A stretch of DNA of 64,000 nucleotides from Alkalihalobacillus pseudalcaliphilus (GTDB taxonomy: Bacteria; Bacillota; Bacilli; Bacillales; Bacillaceae_D): NCBI RefSeq assembly GCF_028610675.1, contig NZ_JAQQWS010000005.1, positions 124,001 through 188,000 on the forward strand, written 5' to 3'. The notes under the pieces are model-generated. The model was not told the origin of the DNA. It did not search any database and saw only the letters and a program-made list of their open reading frames with translations. Shown piece after piece: positions 1 through 8,273 of the stretch. Position 1 is the stretch's first letter; every line of letters begins with the position of its first letter. Both the position numbers and the translations under genes were made by a program.

Positions 1-771
1 AAATTAAGTTTTTATAGAACCGATGGTTTTTTTAACTCGACCTTTATAGGATTTGACAACTATATCCGCTTATTAAATGATGATTTGGCTAAAAATGCCA
101 TGTTTAATACGTTGGAACTGATGATTTATGTTGCGATTTTCCAGGTAGGAATCGCCTTATTACTTGCGATTATGGTTGATTCTATTAAGCGTGGTGTTGG
201 CTTTTTTAGAACGACATTTTTCTTTCCAATTGTTATATCGGGTGCAGCCATTGGTCTTCTATTTTCCCTCATTTATAACTATCGAAATGGTTTGTTAAAT
301 GAAATTCTTGTTGGCTTTGGGTTGGAGAGGCAGGTCTGGTTAACAGAATCATCGGCTTTATATATGGTAGCAATACCAACGATTTGGCACTATGTCGGTT
401 TCTATTTCATTATAATCTTGACAGCAATTGCCAAAATTCCACAAGATTTCTATGAGGCTGCGAAGCTTGAAGGTGTGACCTGGTGGAAACGTTTAACGAA
501 AATTACACTACCATTAATTGTCTCAGATATGAAAACGTGTCTAATCTTAGCGATTACCGGTGCATTAAAAATATTTGAACTTGTTTATATCATAACTCGT
601 GGTGGGCCTGCTAGAAACTCTGAAGTTCTTGGGACTTATATGTATCAAAAAGCAATTGTAGATAATGCGATGGGTTATGGGGCTACGTTATCGATTCTTA
701 TGGTTGTAATTGGGTTAACTTTAGCATTTGTTACAAATAAATTATTAAAACGCGAAGAAGTAACTTATTAA
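1..771 (+). CDS. Sugar ABC transporter permease (MalF-like), 5'-truncated by window edge
   Basis: The reading frame is open from base 1 and ends at 771, so the gene starts before the window. The visible 256 residues contain several hydrophobic membrane segments and the inner-membrane binding-protein-dependent transport signature around EAAKLEGVTWWKRLTKITLP, the EAA loop that contacts the ATPase. It is the first of two permeases: the second starts 19 bases after its stop. The family imports mono- or oligosaccharides with a lipoprotein binding protein, which presumably lies upstream. A shorter start at the TTG at 85 is possible on paper, but the frame upstream (codons for FIGFDNYIRLL) is typical permease sequence, so the gene is cut by the edge, not short. 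Confidence 0.9.
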   Translation, partial: KLSFYRTDGFFNSTFIGFDNYIRLLNDDLAKNAMFNTLELMIYVAIFQVGIALLLAIMVDSIKRGVGFFRTTFFFPIVISGAAIGLLFSLIYNYRNGLLNEILVGFGLERQVWLTESSALYMVAIPTIWHYVGFYFIIILTAIAKIPQDFYEAAKLEGVTWWKRLTKITLPLIVSDMKTCLILAITGALKIFELVYIITRGGPARNSEVLGTYMYQKAIVDNAMGYGATLSILMVVIGLTLAFVTNKLLKREEVTY

Positions 772-790
772 TGGAAAGTGGTGTTTCTCG

Positions 791-1675
791 ATGGCTGAAA
801 TAGAAAGAAATAAACTGACTTTTTGGGAGAGGTTACAAGATCAATATTTTCATAAGTCAAAATTTGGTCGTTTGTTTGTTTATATTTGTTTGTCTCTTTG
901 GGCAGTGACCACCATTTTTCCGTTAGTATGGGTGCTCTTAAATTCCTTTAAAAATTCAAGAGAAATTATTACGGATACATTTGCTTTTCCCTCCGATCCA
1001 ACGTTTGCCAACTATTTAAATGCCTTTGAAACGGTGAATATTGGACGGAGTTATTTGAATAGTTTTATTATGAGTGGCTCTGTTGTATTGTTTGCATTAA
1101 TGTTAGGTGGATTAGCTGCATTTGCGATGTCGAGGATGAAATTTCGTTTACGTGGATTTATTCAAACTGCACTAGTGGCAAGCTTATTAATACCCGCTTT
1201 TGCGACAATCGTACCTGTATATCGAATGATGATTAGTATGGATTTAGTTAACACTCATTTAGCCTTTATCATTCCAATTACAGCAGCTAATATTCCATTT
1301 GCGATACTTGTCATTAGTGGATATATGGCGACAATACCAAAGGAATTAGAAGAAGCAGCGGTAATGGATGGTTGTAATCGTTGGACCATGTTTACGCGCA
1401 TTTTCCTGCCGATATCACTACCGGCCTTTGGTACAGTAGGTACCTTTGTCTTTTTGTGGTCCTATAATGATTTATTTACTTCATTAGTACTCGTTCCACA
1501 AGAAAAGGTAGCGCCGATTGTTGTATTATTGTCTAATATTAGTTCGCAATATGGGACTGATTACGGCTTGATGACGGCAGCGATTATGCTAACTGTTATT
1601 CCGATAATTATCTTTTATTTATTTGCTCAAAAAACATTTGAAAAAGGGGCAACATCTGGAGCGGTTAAAGGATGA
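791..1675 (+). CDS. Sugar ABC transporter permease (MalG-like)
   Basis: A 294-residue inner-membrane permease of the MalG/CUT1 type, with an N-terminal cytoplasmic stretch, a first transmembrane segment near residues 30-50 and about six in total. The EAA loop is visible as EEAAVMDGCNRWTMFTRIFLP near residue 190. It pairs with the upstream permease to form the channel of a carbohydrate importer. ATG at 791 is chosen; no better in-frame start lies nearer the preceding stop. The next gene, a lactonase, starts 19 bases after its stop, so the transporter and enzyme are probably one transcript. The substrate cannot be read from the sequence. Confidence 0.92.
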   Translation: MAEIERNKLTFWERLQDQYFHKSKFGRLFVYICLSLWAVTTIFPLVWVLLNSFKNSREIITDTFAFPSDPTFANYLNAFETVNIGRSYLNSFIMSGSVVLFALMLGGLAAFAMSRMKFRLRGFIQTALVASLLIPAFATIVPVYRMMISMDLVNTHLAFIIPITAANIPFAILVISGYMATIPKELEEAAVMDGCNRWTMFTRIFLPISLPAFGTVGTFVFLWSYNDLFTSLVLVPQEKVAPIVVLLSNISSQYGTDYGLMTAAIMLTVIPIIIFYLFAQKTFEKGATSGAVKG

Positions 1676-1694
1676 CCATTTGAAGGAGGACACG

Positions 1695-2732
1695 ATGGGA
1701 GTAAAACGATATAACGGAAAGCTAATGTTTATTGGAACTTATCATACAAAACAAGAAGACGCTATACTCGTCTACGAGCAGCAGTCTGACTATTCATGGC
1801 AACAAGTTGGTCGTACAAATGGGATTAGTAATCCATCATATGTGACCTTAAATCAAAATGGTGATCGACTCTATGCAGTTAGTGAGGTTAAGGAAGGAGC
1901 TGTTGTTTGTTATGAGGTGGTTAGGAAAGACCATTCAATTCTTTTAAATGAACTTAATAGAATTGACATTCAGCAACATTCCCCATGTTTTATTACTTTA
2001 AGCGAAGAAGAAGATGCTATTTTTGTTACCAATTATGGGGCAGGCACAGTTACGGTTCTCTTATTAGATGAAGATGGACGATATAATCAGGTAAGACAAC
2101 AGTTAGACTTTACAAACTTTGGACAACAGAGTCATCCACACCAAATAAAAAGACTGACTCAAAATTACTACCTTATAACGGATTTAGCTTTAAATCGGCT
2201 ATTTATTTATCAATGGGATACTAAGAGTAAGAAGTTCCATTTTTGTTTCGAGCAAGAAGCGAAGGCCGGTGCTGGTCCGAGGCATTGTGAATTTGATGAA
2301 AACTCAAATTCCGTTTATGTAATCAATGAACATGTATGGACGGTCAGTGCGTATGATTTTAATATAACTGAGCAGAAGTTAACTCATAAACAAGAAATCG
2401 CGACAATTCCGAAAGAGTTTCATTTGAAAAATTATGGTGCAGATATTCATTTAGATCAGCATAATAGGGTTTTGTATACATCAAATAGGGGCCATCATAG
2501 TATTACAGCGTATAAATTAAATGAAAAAGGGGATTTACATATGCTCGACTACACGATGTTAGCAGGTGAGTGGCCGAGAAACTTTCATTTAGATGCTAAA
2601 AACCAGTTTTTATACGTGGCTAATGAACATACTAATTCTGTGCACCAGTTTAAAATAACAGGATTGGCTGATCTAAAAGAAGTGAGTGTTATCAATCATA
2701 TACATAAGCCAGTCTGTCTGCAAATACGTTAA
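1695..2732 (+). CDS. Lactonase family protein, 6-phosphogluconolactonase-like beta-propeller
   Basis: A 345-residue protein of the YkgB/Pgl lactonase family: seven-bladed propeller with repeated blade motifs such as YVTLNQNGDRLYAVSEV, HCEFDENSNSVYVINE and LDQHNRVLYTSNRG. Family members hydrolyse 6-phosphogluconolactone or related sugar lactones in the cytoplasm. ATG at 1695 is chosen because AAGGAGG sits 6-7 bases upstream; an upstream in-frame start at 1623 would overlap the permease by 53 bases and lacks a ribosome site. It is the last gene of the sugar transporter operon, followed by a strong terminator. The role is probably lactone hydrolysis in catabolism of the imported sugar; the exact lactone is unknown. 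Confidence 0.82.
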   Translation: MGVKRYNGKLMFIGTYHTKQEDAILVYEQQSDYSWQQVGRTNGISNPSYVTLNQNGDRLYAVSEVKEGAVVCYEVVRKDHSILLNELNRIDIQQHSPCFITLSEEEDAIFVTNYGAGTVTVLLLDEDGRYNQVRQQLDFTNFGQQSHPHQIKRLTQNYYLITDLALNRLFIYQWDTKSKKFHFCFEQEAKAGAGPRHCEFDENSNSVYVINEHVWTVSAYDFNITEQKLTHKQEIATIPKEFHLKNYGADIHLDQHNRVLYTSNRGHHSITAYKLNEKGDLHMLDYTMLAGEWPRNFHLDAKNQFLYVANEHTNSVHQFKITGLADLKEVSVINHIHKPVCLQIR

Positions 2733-2740
2733 CCAAAATA

Positions 2741-2768
2741 AAAAACCACGAGAAATCGTGGTTTTTTA
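2741..2768 (+). terminator. Rho-independent terminator after lactonase gene
   Basis: Inverted repeat AAAAACCACGA / TCGTGGTTTTTT with a short GAAA loop and a T-run, directly downstream of the transporter-lactonase operon. Confidence 0.85.
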
Positions 2769-2769
2769 T

Positions 2770-2850
2770 TAGCTCAGCACGACCCCGCAGGACGCGAGGT
2801 ATAATTTTTGGTAGCGACGAGTAGCGCTCTATGTTCCCACTAAATTTCAA
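2770..2850 (+). repeat. Dispersed repeat family B, copy 1
   Basis: The segment containing ACCCCGCAGGACGCG, then ATAATTTTTGGTAGCGA and TGTTCCCACTAA, matches segments near 31570-31630 (plus) and, reversed, 33834-33910. It lies between the terminator of the sugar operon and the convergent gene ending at 2871. Function unknown. Confidence 0.7.
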
Positions 2851-2870
2851 TTAAAAAATCTAGCTTTTAC

Positions 2871-3491
2871 TCATTGAATGAATTGCTGAATGAACTGTAT
2901 TACATGGTCATCATTGGCAGAATTTTCATGCACCACTAGCATTGGATTGTAGCCGTCTAACCATTGAAAGGGATGAATATCAAAAAGTTGAATACCTTTG
3001 AAAGAAGGTGTCTTAACAGCGTTCAATTCAATTTCTATAAAACGATCCAACGGAATATTAAAAGGGGTTAACTGTAAGTTAGTAAATGGACCACTCTCAA
3101 AAAATTTTAAGTAATGTAATTCATCAAAGATATATAAATCAGGGGTCGTATCCTGAATCACAACTTGATTTTGATAAAACTGAGCTAAACCCTGATAATT
3201 ATCAACCGATTCATTGGCATAAAGAAAATCAAGATGAATCGAATCCCAGCTAGGGAAAAGTAAATCAAGTTTTGTTTGAAAAGTATGTAAATTATCTTCG
3301 TTAAAATCACCAAAAATGATGATGTGAAGAGGTGCATCAATTTGTGAAGGGGAAGGGTTTGAATCTTTCTCTTGAAAAAAAACAAAGAATAAATAACCAA
3401 TTAATAAAAGGGCAATCGCCGTTATCAGTGCGTGAAACTTATAATGGTAAATAAAATGTTCCCATTTACTAGCAAGAGTTTTAAAATTCAT
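2871..3491 (-). CDS. Membrane-anchored hypothetical protein
   Basis: A 206-residue protein not recognised by name. It has a short cytoplasmic N-terminus (about 20 residues), one membrane segment (residues about 22-41, ALITAIALLLIGYLFFVFF) and an extracellular domain. A good ribosome site (AAGGAG) precedes the start. The exported domain begins LHIIIFGDF and contains DLYIFDELHYLKFFESGPFTNL, which resembles the DVYFINEQQAQVFFDPVGLTPL stretch of the lipoprotein at 45161-45697; the two may be distant paralogues. It is a single-gene unit convergent with the sugar operon. No function is proposed. Confidence 0.75.
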   Translation of the reverse strand: MNFKTLASKWEHFIYHYKFHALITAIALLLIGYLFFVFFQEKDSNPSPSQIDAPLHIIIFGDFNEDNLHTFQTKLDLLFPSWDSIHLDFLYANESVDNYQGLAQFYQNQVVIQDTTPDLYIFDELHYLKFFESGPFTNLQLTPFNIPLDRFIEIELNAVKTPSFKGIQLFDIHPFQWLDGYNPMLVVHENSANDDHVIQFIQQFIQ

Positions 3492-3693
3492 AAGAAAAGC
3501 TCCTTATAATAAGTCGAATTTTTAGCAGATAATGAAACCATCATATCGACTAATGGTGCTTCTTTATTATACTAAACAGCTAATTTAGTGGCTATATGTT
3601 TTCGTGGTTACTTGTCCTTTATATTTTGAAATCACCTCCTTTTAGGCAAATGCATATCGTATATAAATGATTTGTTATGAAAGGAGATTAATG

Positions 3694-4164
3694 ATGTACC
3701 CTAATTATCCACAATCATATACGCATTCTTATCCAAGCAATACAACGAACGGACAATATATAAATGGAGACCGTTCATTTTTAGGAGGTTTTTTTCCACC
3801 TAATTTCCCACTTGGGCCGGGGAGTGGAGGACCTCCATTCAATCCGCCAGCTGGGCCGCCTTTTGGTCAAGGTCCCTTTAATCCGCCGTTTGGTGGAGGC
3901 AATCAAGCTCAGCCACCTTCAACACCTCCACCTGATATGAGTGTTTTGCAAAGTGCCGGTGTGACACCGTTTGCTGTTGATCCAGGTGCAATATCAGGTT
4001 GTATGTATCGATTTACTTTCATTCATCTAAATAACGGTCAATCGTTTTGGTTTTACCCAATTTTTGTAGGACGTACTTCAGTAGCTGGTTTCCGTTGGAA
4101 TGGATTCCGCTGGACGTATTTCGGTATTGATACGAATAGAATTGCTTCATTCCAATGCGTATAA
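3694..4164 (+). CDS. Pro/Gly-rich hypothetical protein, possible spore-surface type
   Basis: A 157-residue protein with a Tyr/Pro-rich N-terminus, a Pro-Gly-Phe low-complexity segment (PFGQGPFNPPFGGG) and a compact aromatic C-terminal domain (YRFTFIHLNNGQSFWFYPIF, then VGRTSVAGFRWNGFRW). The C-terminal domain is familiar from Bacillus uncharacterised proteins, some loosely annotated as transporters; there is no membrane segment to support that. The start at 3694 has AAGGAG seven bases upstream; ATG at 3691 is one codon earlier with tighter spacing. The composition suggests a surface or spore-coat role, but this is a guess. It is monocistronic with its own terminator. Confidence 0.75.
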   Translation: MYPNYPQSYTHSYPSNTTNGQYINGDRSFLGGFFPPNFPLGPGSGGPPFNPPAGPPFGQGPFNPPFGGGNQAQPPSTPPPDMSVLQSAGVTPFAVDPGAISGCMYRFTFIHLNNGQSFWFYPIFVGRTSVAGFRWNGFRWTYFGIDTNRIASFQCV

Positions 4165-4208
4165 GTATTATTTAATCAGCGAATATATGATATACGTATT
4201 TATCAAAT

Positions 4209-4247
4209 AAAAGCCGTGACATTACAAATTATGTCAACGGCTTTTAT
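4209..4247 (+). terminator. Terminator after the Pro/Gly-rich gene
   Basis: AAAAGCCG-TGACAT and ATGTCA-A-CGGCTTTT pair with a single bulge around an 8-base loop, followed by TTATTTG. Confidence 0.75.
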
Positions 4248-4327
4248 TTGAGCTTTTTAAGAACAAACATAATGAATAAGCATATGAACTAAAAGTCTAG
4301 AATCGTAAAATCAAGATGTTGATTGAG

Positions 4328-4424
4328 TGCATACAAAACGCACAAAGCGAAGCCCCATTCACTTCGCCACGAAAAAAGATGAAAGTGTGGTTTTGCTTTT
4401 AATTGGTGGCTTTTCATTCAATTC
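4328..4424 (+). repeat. Dispersed repeat family A, copy 1 (head portion)
   Basis: Begins CATACAAAACGCAC and continues AGCGAAGCCCCATTCACTTC, which pairs with itself (GCGAAG/CTTCGC), then GATGAAAGTGTGG and ends GGTGGCTTTTCATTCA. The first part matches 50412-50475 closely; the tail matches 31478-31500 and 63945-63970. The rest of 4165-4618 holds the terminator above and the gapB promoter region below. Confidence 0.75.
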
Positions 4425-4540
4425 GTATAAGTGTTGTCAAGCTGCTGGCTTTGATTCCCTTGAATAATTACACATGATACAAAGAAAATAAGAAGAACTT
4501 TAGTAAAAGTGTACACTTTATTGGATTAATCATATATAAA

Positions 4541-4579
4541 TATAATATAGTGTACATTTAATATTTAATGTGTTATATT
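4541..4579 (+). promoter_or_regulatory. gapB promoter region with candidate CcpN operator
   Basis: A TATAAT hexamer lies at 4541-4546. Downstream, TGTGTTATATT at 4569-4579 fits the published B. subtilis CcpN box TRTGHYATAYW at every position (consensus recalled, not searched). Two copies of AGTGTACA (near 4508 and 4549) flank the promoter and may be a second operator. CcpN itself is encoded two genes downstream, as expected for a CcpN-repressed gluconeogenic gene. The -35 element is not clear. Confidence 0.5.
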
Positions 4580-4618
4580 AAATGCATGAAATAAATGATT
4601 TAAAGGATGGGATTATAG

Positions 4619-5653
4619 ATGACAGGAATTGGAATTAGCGGTACAGGAAGAATTGGACGTTTATTAATTAGGAAAATGATGTCTAATGATACGATGAAAG
4701 GTTCTTTAAAAGTTATTAATAGCACGTATCCAGCTGAAACCGTTGCACATCTATTAAAATATGATTCAGTTCACGGCAAATGGAATGTGAAGATAGAAAT
4801 AGTAGAAAATGCACTTATCATCGATGGTCAAAAAATTATTATGGGCTGCACAAGAAATCCAGAAGAGATTCCTTGGAAAGAAAACGGAGTCACGTTGGTA
4901 TTAGATGCAACCGGAAAGTTTAATGACCATGTAGGTTCAAAACGCCACTTAGCAGCAGGTGCAGAATCAGTTATCATTACAGCACCAGGAAAAGAAATGG
5001 ATGCAACCATTGTTATGGGGGTTAACCAAGACCAATTAAATTTAAATGAGCATAAATTAATTTCTGCAGCATCATGTACAACAAATTGTACAGCACCCGT
5101 TTTAAAAGTATTAGATGATGCTTTTGGTATTAAACAAGGCTGGTTAACGACTGTGCATGCTTTTACATCTGACCAGAAATTACTTGATAATCCACATAAA
5201 GATTTAAGAAGAGCAAGAAGTGCCACTTCATCGATTGTTCCAACTTCAACTGGAGTAGGAAAAGCACTTAAAGAAGTGATTCCACATTTGGCACCAGTAA
5301 TGCAAGGGACTGCATTAAGAGTTCCAACTCAAGATGTATCACTTATCGATTTAACGGTTCAATTAAAGCAAGATATGACGGTTGATGAAGTGAAGGAAGC
5401 TTTTCTTCATATTAAAGATGAAAACCTTTCCAAAGTTGTTGGGACAAATGATGAGCCATTAGTTTCAATTGATTTTGTCGGAAGTGAGTATTCAGCTGTC
5501 GTAGATTTAGATTCGATTATGGTCATGGGTGATCAATTAAAAGTTATGGCTTGGTATGACAATGAGTGGGCTTATGCATCAAGAGTTTGTGAGCTTGCAA
5601 TCTTAGTACAAAGAGGGATGGAGAAAAATGAAAACAGTACAGTGCTTGTCTAA
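4619..5653 (+). CDS. gapB: NADP-type glyceraldehyde-3-phosphate dehydrogenase GapB
   Basis: A 344-residue phosphorylating GAPDH. The Rossmann motif GISGTGRIGR opens the protein and the catalytic cysteine lies in SAASCTTNCTAP. After the second strand the sequence reads INSTYPAETVAHLLKYD; the aspartate that selects NAD in glycolytic GapA is absent, as in B. subtilis GapB, which uses NADP and works in the gluconeogenic direction. The neighbours (CcpN, PPDK regulators, PPDK) support that assignment. Start ATG 4619 has GGATGG upstream. The 3' end overlaps a small SR1P-like gene by 26 bases in another frame. Likely repressed by CcpN on glucose. Confidence 0.95.
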   Translation: MTGIGISGTGRIGRLLIRKMMSNDTMKGSLKVINSTYPAETVAHLLKYDSVHGKWNVKIEIVENALIIDGQKIIMGCTRNPEEIPWKENGVTLVLDATGKFNDHVGSKRHLAAGAESVIITAPGKEMDATIVMGVNQDQLNLNEHKLISAASCTTNCTAPVLKVLDDAFGIKQGWLTTVHAFTSDQKLLDNPHKDLRRARSATSSIVPTSTGVGKALKEVIPHLAPVMQGTALRVPTQDVSLIDLTVQLKQDMTVDEVKEAFLHIKDENLSKVVGTNDEPLVSIDFVGSEYSAVVDLDSIMVMGDQLKVMAWYDNEWAYASRVCELAILVQRGMEKNENSTVLV

Positions 5654-5798
5654 TCAAAAGCAAAATCAATTAGGGACATTGATTTGTCAAGATTGTCAAT
5701 CTGTCATTGATACATTTGATTGTGAAAAAGTACAAACGTTTCACACAGTTTCTCAAAAATGTGCATGTAAACAAAAATCATTAAGTGTAGCTTCTTAA
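5628..5798 (+). CDS. SR1P-like small protein (GapA-binding peptide family)
   Basis: A 56-codon ORF starting inside the 3' end of gapB (overlap 26 bases) with AAGAGGGATGGAG just upstream of ATG 5628. Residues 15-36 read LGTLICQDCQSVIDTFDCEK, then V-Q-T, followed later by CAC; this matches the B. subtilis SR1P pattern GTIVCQDC...I..F..EKV.T......C.C. SR1P is a 39-residue peptide encoded on the regulatory RNA SR1; it binds GapA and affects RNase J1 association. Here there is a 14-residue N-terminal extension, and the gene is translationally coupled to gapB instead of lying on a separate sRNA between pdhD and speA. The four cysteines in two pairs suggest metal binding or a disulfide. Assignment by visible similarity only. 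Confidence 0.75.
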   Translation: MKTVQCLSNQKQNQLGTLICQDCQSVIDTFDCEKVQTFHTVSQKCACKQKSLSVAS

Positions 5799-5910
5799 TG
5801 AATATACTTCTTCCAACAATATATCTATCTTAAATTACAAAAATAATTGATCGAATACTGTGTTTAAGGGTATGATTCGATTGGGAGTAATTGTTGGGAG
5901 GAGGGATAAT

Positions 5911-6552
5911 ATGATTGAATTCACACATAGACAGAGAAATATTATAGAAATTGTCAAAAAGAGTGAGCCTATTACAGCTGAGCAAATTGCGGAGTTAGTG
6001 GGGGTCAGTAAAGCTGCATTGCGTTCGGATTTGGCTGTGTTAGTGATGACAAATGCTCTTGAATCTAAACCTAAAGTTGGTTATTTTATTGGGAAAACTT
6101 TTCATAGTAATCAAGCACAAGCTGGTTACCTGCAACAACTAAAGGTCAAAGATATCCAAAGTGTACCCATTGTGGTTGACGGAAAAGCTACGGTTCAAGA
6201 GGTTGTTATTAAACTATTTTTAGAGAATGTAGGTTCAATTATGGTTGTGGATGAAGAGGGTTTTCTAGAGGGGATCGTTTCACGTAAAGATTTATTGAAG
6301 GTTACTTTAGGGAATTCTAATGCGACTACTATGCCGGTTAATTTGGTTATGACAAGACATCCAAATATTGTAACAATCCTCCCGGATGATGCTGTGGTTG
6401 AAGCAGCAAGAAAGATGATTCACTTTCAAGTAGATAGCTTACCAGTTATCGAGGAAGTTTTGAGTGAGGAGAGCGATAAAAAGAAAGTTATCGGTCGAAT
6501 CACCAAAACCAATATGACACGTATGCTACTTGATTTAGAAAATGGTGAATAG
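5911..6552 (+). CDS. ccpN: Gluconeogenesis repressor CcpN
   Basis: A 213-residue regulator: N-terminal winged HTH (residues about 1-60, ITAEQIAELVGVSKAALRSD) and two CBS domains (about 75-135 and 140-205, VVDEEGFLEGIVSRKDLLK and SLPVIEE). This is the CcpN (YqzB) architecture and length. In B. subtilis CcpN represses gapB, pckA and the SR1 RNA in glycolytic conditions, with CBS domains sensing nucleotides. Start ATG 5911 has GGGAGGAGGG upstream; an upstream in-frame GTG at 5860 has no ribosome site. Followed 20 bases later by a PDRP-type gene, as in the B. subtilis ccpN-yqfL pair. Confidence 0.95.
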   Translation: MIEFTHRQRNIIEIVKKSEPITAEQIAELVGVSKAALRSDLAVLVMTNALESKPKVGYFIGKTFHSNQAQAGYLQQLKVKDIQSVPIVVDGKATVQEVVIKLFLENVGSIMVVDEEGFLEGIVSRKDLLKVTLGNSNATTMPVNLVMTRHPNIVTILPDDAVVEAARKMIHFQVDSLPVIEEVLSEESDKKKVIGRITKTNMTRMLLDLENGE

Positions 6553-6572
6553 CAGAAAGAGAGGGTAGGATT

Positions 6573-7382
6573 GTGAACATGAAACAGCCAACATTTTATT
6601 TGTGTTCTGATGCTTTAGGTGATACGGCAGAAACGGTTGTAAAAGCAACCATGCAGCAATTCGCCATTCAAGACATTGAAATGAAAAGACATCACCTCAT
6701 TCAATCAGAAGAAGAGATTGTAGATATTATTCAAGAAGTAAAAGAACATGGTGGAATAATCGCTTATACATTAGTTGAACCAAACTTACGGAAAGTGATG
6801 AAGGATTTGTCAATTGAAATGGATGTCCAAGCTATTGATATTATTGGACCTCTGATGCAGGCATATATCGATACGTTTCAAGATAAACCGAAAATGACAC
6901 CTAAATTACAATATGAGCTTGATGAAAAATATTATAAGAGAATTGAAGCAGTTGATTTCGCCGTGAAATATGATGATGGTAAAAATATTGGGGGCTTATC
7001 TCAAGCTGACATCGTATTAGTCGGTGTATCACGAACATCCAAAACACCGTTAAGTATTTATTTGGCTCATAAAGGAATCAAAGCAGCAAATTTACCATTA
7101 ATTCCTGGAATATCACCTCCCAGCGAATTATTCACATTACAAAAAACGCTAATTGTCGGTTTAACAATGGATACCAATCACTTGTTAAAGGTTCGAACGG
7201 AACGACTCAAGGTTATTGGATTACCGCAATCAACGATTTATACCGATTTTGAACAGGTTAAAAATGAGATTAATTATGGCAATCGCATTATGGAACAATT
7301 AATGTGCCCGATTATAAATGTTTCGAACAAGTCGATTGAAGAAGCGGCTGTAGAAATTTTAGGTCTTTTAAATGAAAAATAA
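6573..7382 (+). CDS. Pyruvate, phosphate dikinase regulatory protein, paralogue 1 (YqfL/PDRP family)
   Basis: A 269-residue DUF299/PDRP protein with the P-loop-like motif GVSRTSKTP near residue 150 and the N-terminal motif CSDALGDTAETVVKA. Family members are ADP-dependent kinases and Pi-dependent phosphorylases that switch PPDK off and on by modifying the threonine beside its catalytic histidine. In B. subtilis, which lacks PPDK, YqfL instead counters CcpN repression. Start GTG 6573 has AGAGGG seven bases upstream (ATG 6579 is alternative). It sits between ccpN and a second paralogue that is nearer ppdK, so this copy may be the CcpN-linked one; that is inference. Confidence 0.92.
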   Translation: MNMKQPTFYLCSDALGDTAETVVKATMQQFAIQDIEMKRHHLIQSEEEIVDIIQEVKEHGGIIAYTLVEPNLRKVMKDLSIEMDVQAIDIIGPLMQAYIDTFQDKPKMTPKLQYELDEKYYKRIEAVDFAVKYDDGKNIGGLSQADIVLVGVSRTSKTPLSIYLAHKGIKAANLPLIPGISPPSELFTLQKTLIVGLTMDTNHLLKVRTERLKVIGLPQSTIYTDFEQVKNEINYGNRIMEQLMCPIINVSNKSIEEAAVEILGLLNEK

Positions 7383-7457
7383 ATAGTGAAATCAAAGGAG
7401 AACTCAATCTCCTTGCACAAACAAAAGATTGAATATTCTGAATAAGTGGGTGTTTTT

Positions 7458-8270
7458 ATGCATAAACCGACTCTGGTTTATTTACTATCAGATTCAGTTG
7501 GAGAAACAGCAGAGTATGTAATTAAAGCAGTGGCTACACAATTCACTAGTCCATTTGAAATTAAAAGATTTCCTTATATTAAATCTAAGGAAGACATTGA
7601 TAGGGCGATAAAACAAGCTAAAAATCATGATGCCATAATCGCCTATACGTTAGTCATTCCTGGATTAAAAGAAGCCATTGATCCTAGGGCAAAAGCAAAT
7701 GATGTAGCAGCGGTTGATTTATTGGGACCATTAATGTCTGTTTTTAAAAAGAAGACGTCAGAAGAACCGATAAATGAACCGATGTTAATGAGGAAGCTAG
7801 ATAGTCAATATTTTAGGCGAGTTGAAGCGATTGAATTTGCTGTCAAATATGATGATGCTAAGGATGCTGAAGGAATCCTACATGCTGATTTAGTTTTGAT
7901 TGGAGTATCCAGAACATCGAAAACACCACTTTCTATGTATTTAGCGAATAAAGGTTATAAAGTGGCCAATATTCCACTTATTCCAGAAGTACCTATTCCT
8001 GAGCAATTAAATAAAGTATCAAAGAAAAGATGTGTAGGCTTAATTATTCGTCCCGATACATTAAATGAAATTCGTAAAGAGCGCTTGAAATCTTTAGGAA
8101 TTACAACGGATACTTCTTACGTCAATTTAGAAAGAATATTTGATGAACTCGAATATGCCGAGAAGATTATGAAAAGAATTGGTTGTCCCATCATTGATGT
8201 CTCTAATAAAGCCGTAGAAGAAACAGCAGATTACATTATGAAAGTTTTAAATATAGAACGGAGGATATAA
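7458..8270 (+). CDS. Pyruvate, phosphate dikinase regulatory protein, paralogue 2
   Basis: A 270-residue PDRP-family protein, clearly homologous to its upstream neighbour along its whole length, with SDSVGETAEYVIKA at the N-terminus and GVSRTSKTP near residue 148. ATG 7458 follows AAGTGGGTG at a suitable distance; the GTG at 7446 is inside that ribosome site. Its stop lies directly before the ppdK start with GGAGG between, so it is co-translated with the dikinase that it probably regulates by reversible threonine phosphorylation. A 75-base gap separates it from paralogue 1. Confidence 0.93.
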   Translation: MHKPTLVYLLSDSVGETAEYVIKAVATQFTSPFEIKRFPYIKSKEDIDRAIKQAKNHDAIIAYTLVIPGLKEAIDPRAKANDVAAVDLLGPLMSVFKKKTSEEPINEPMLMRKLDSQYFRRVEAIEFAVKYDDAKDAEGILHADLVLIGVSRTSKTPLSMYLANKGYKVANIPLIPEVPIPEQLNKVSKKRCVGLIIRPDTLNEIRKERLKSLGITTDTSYVNLERIFDELEYAEKIMKRIGCPIIDVSNKAVEETADYIMKVLNIERRI

Positions 8271-8273
8271 GTG

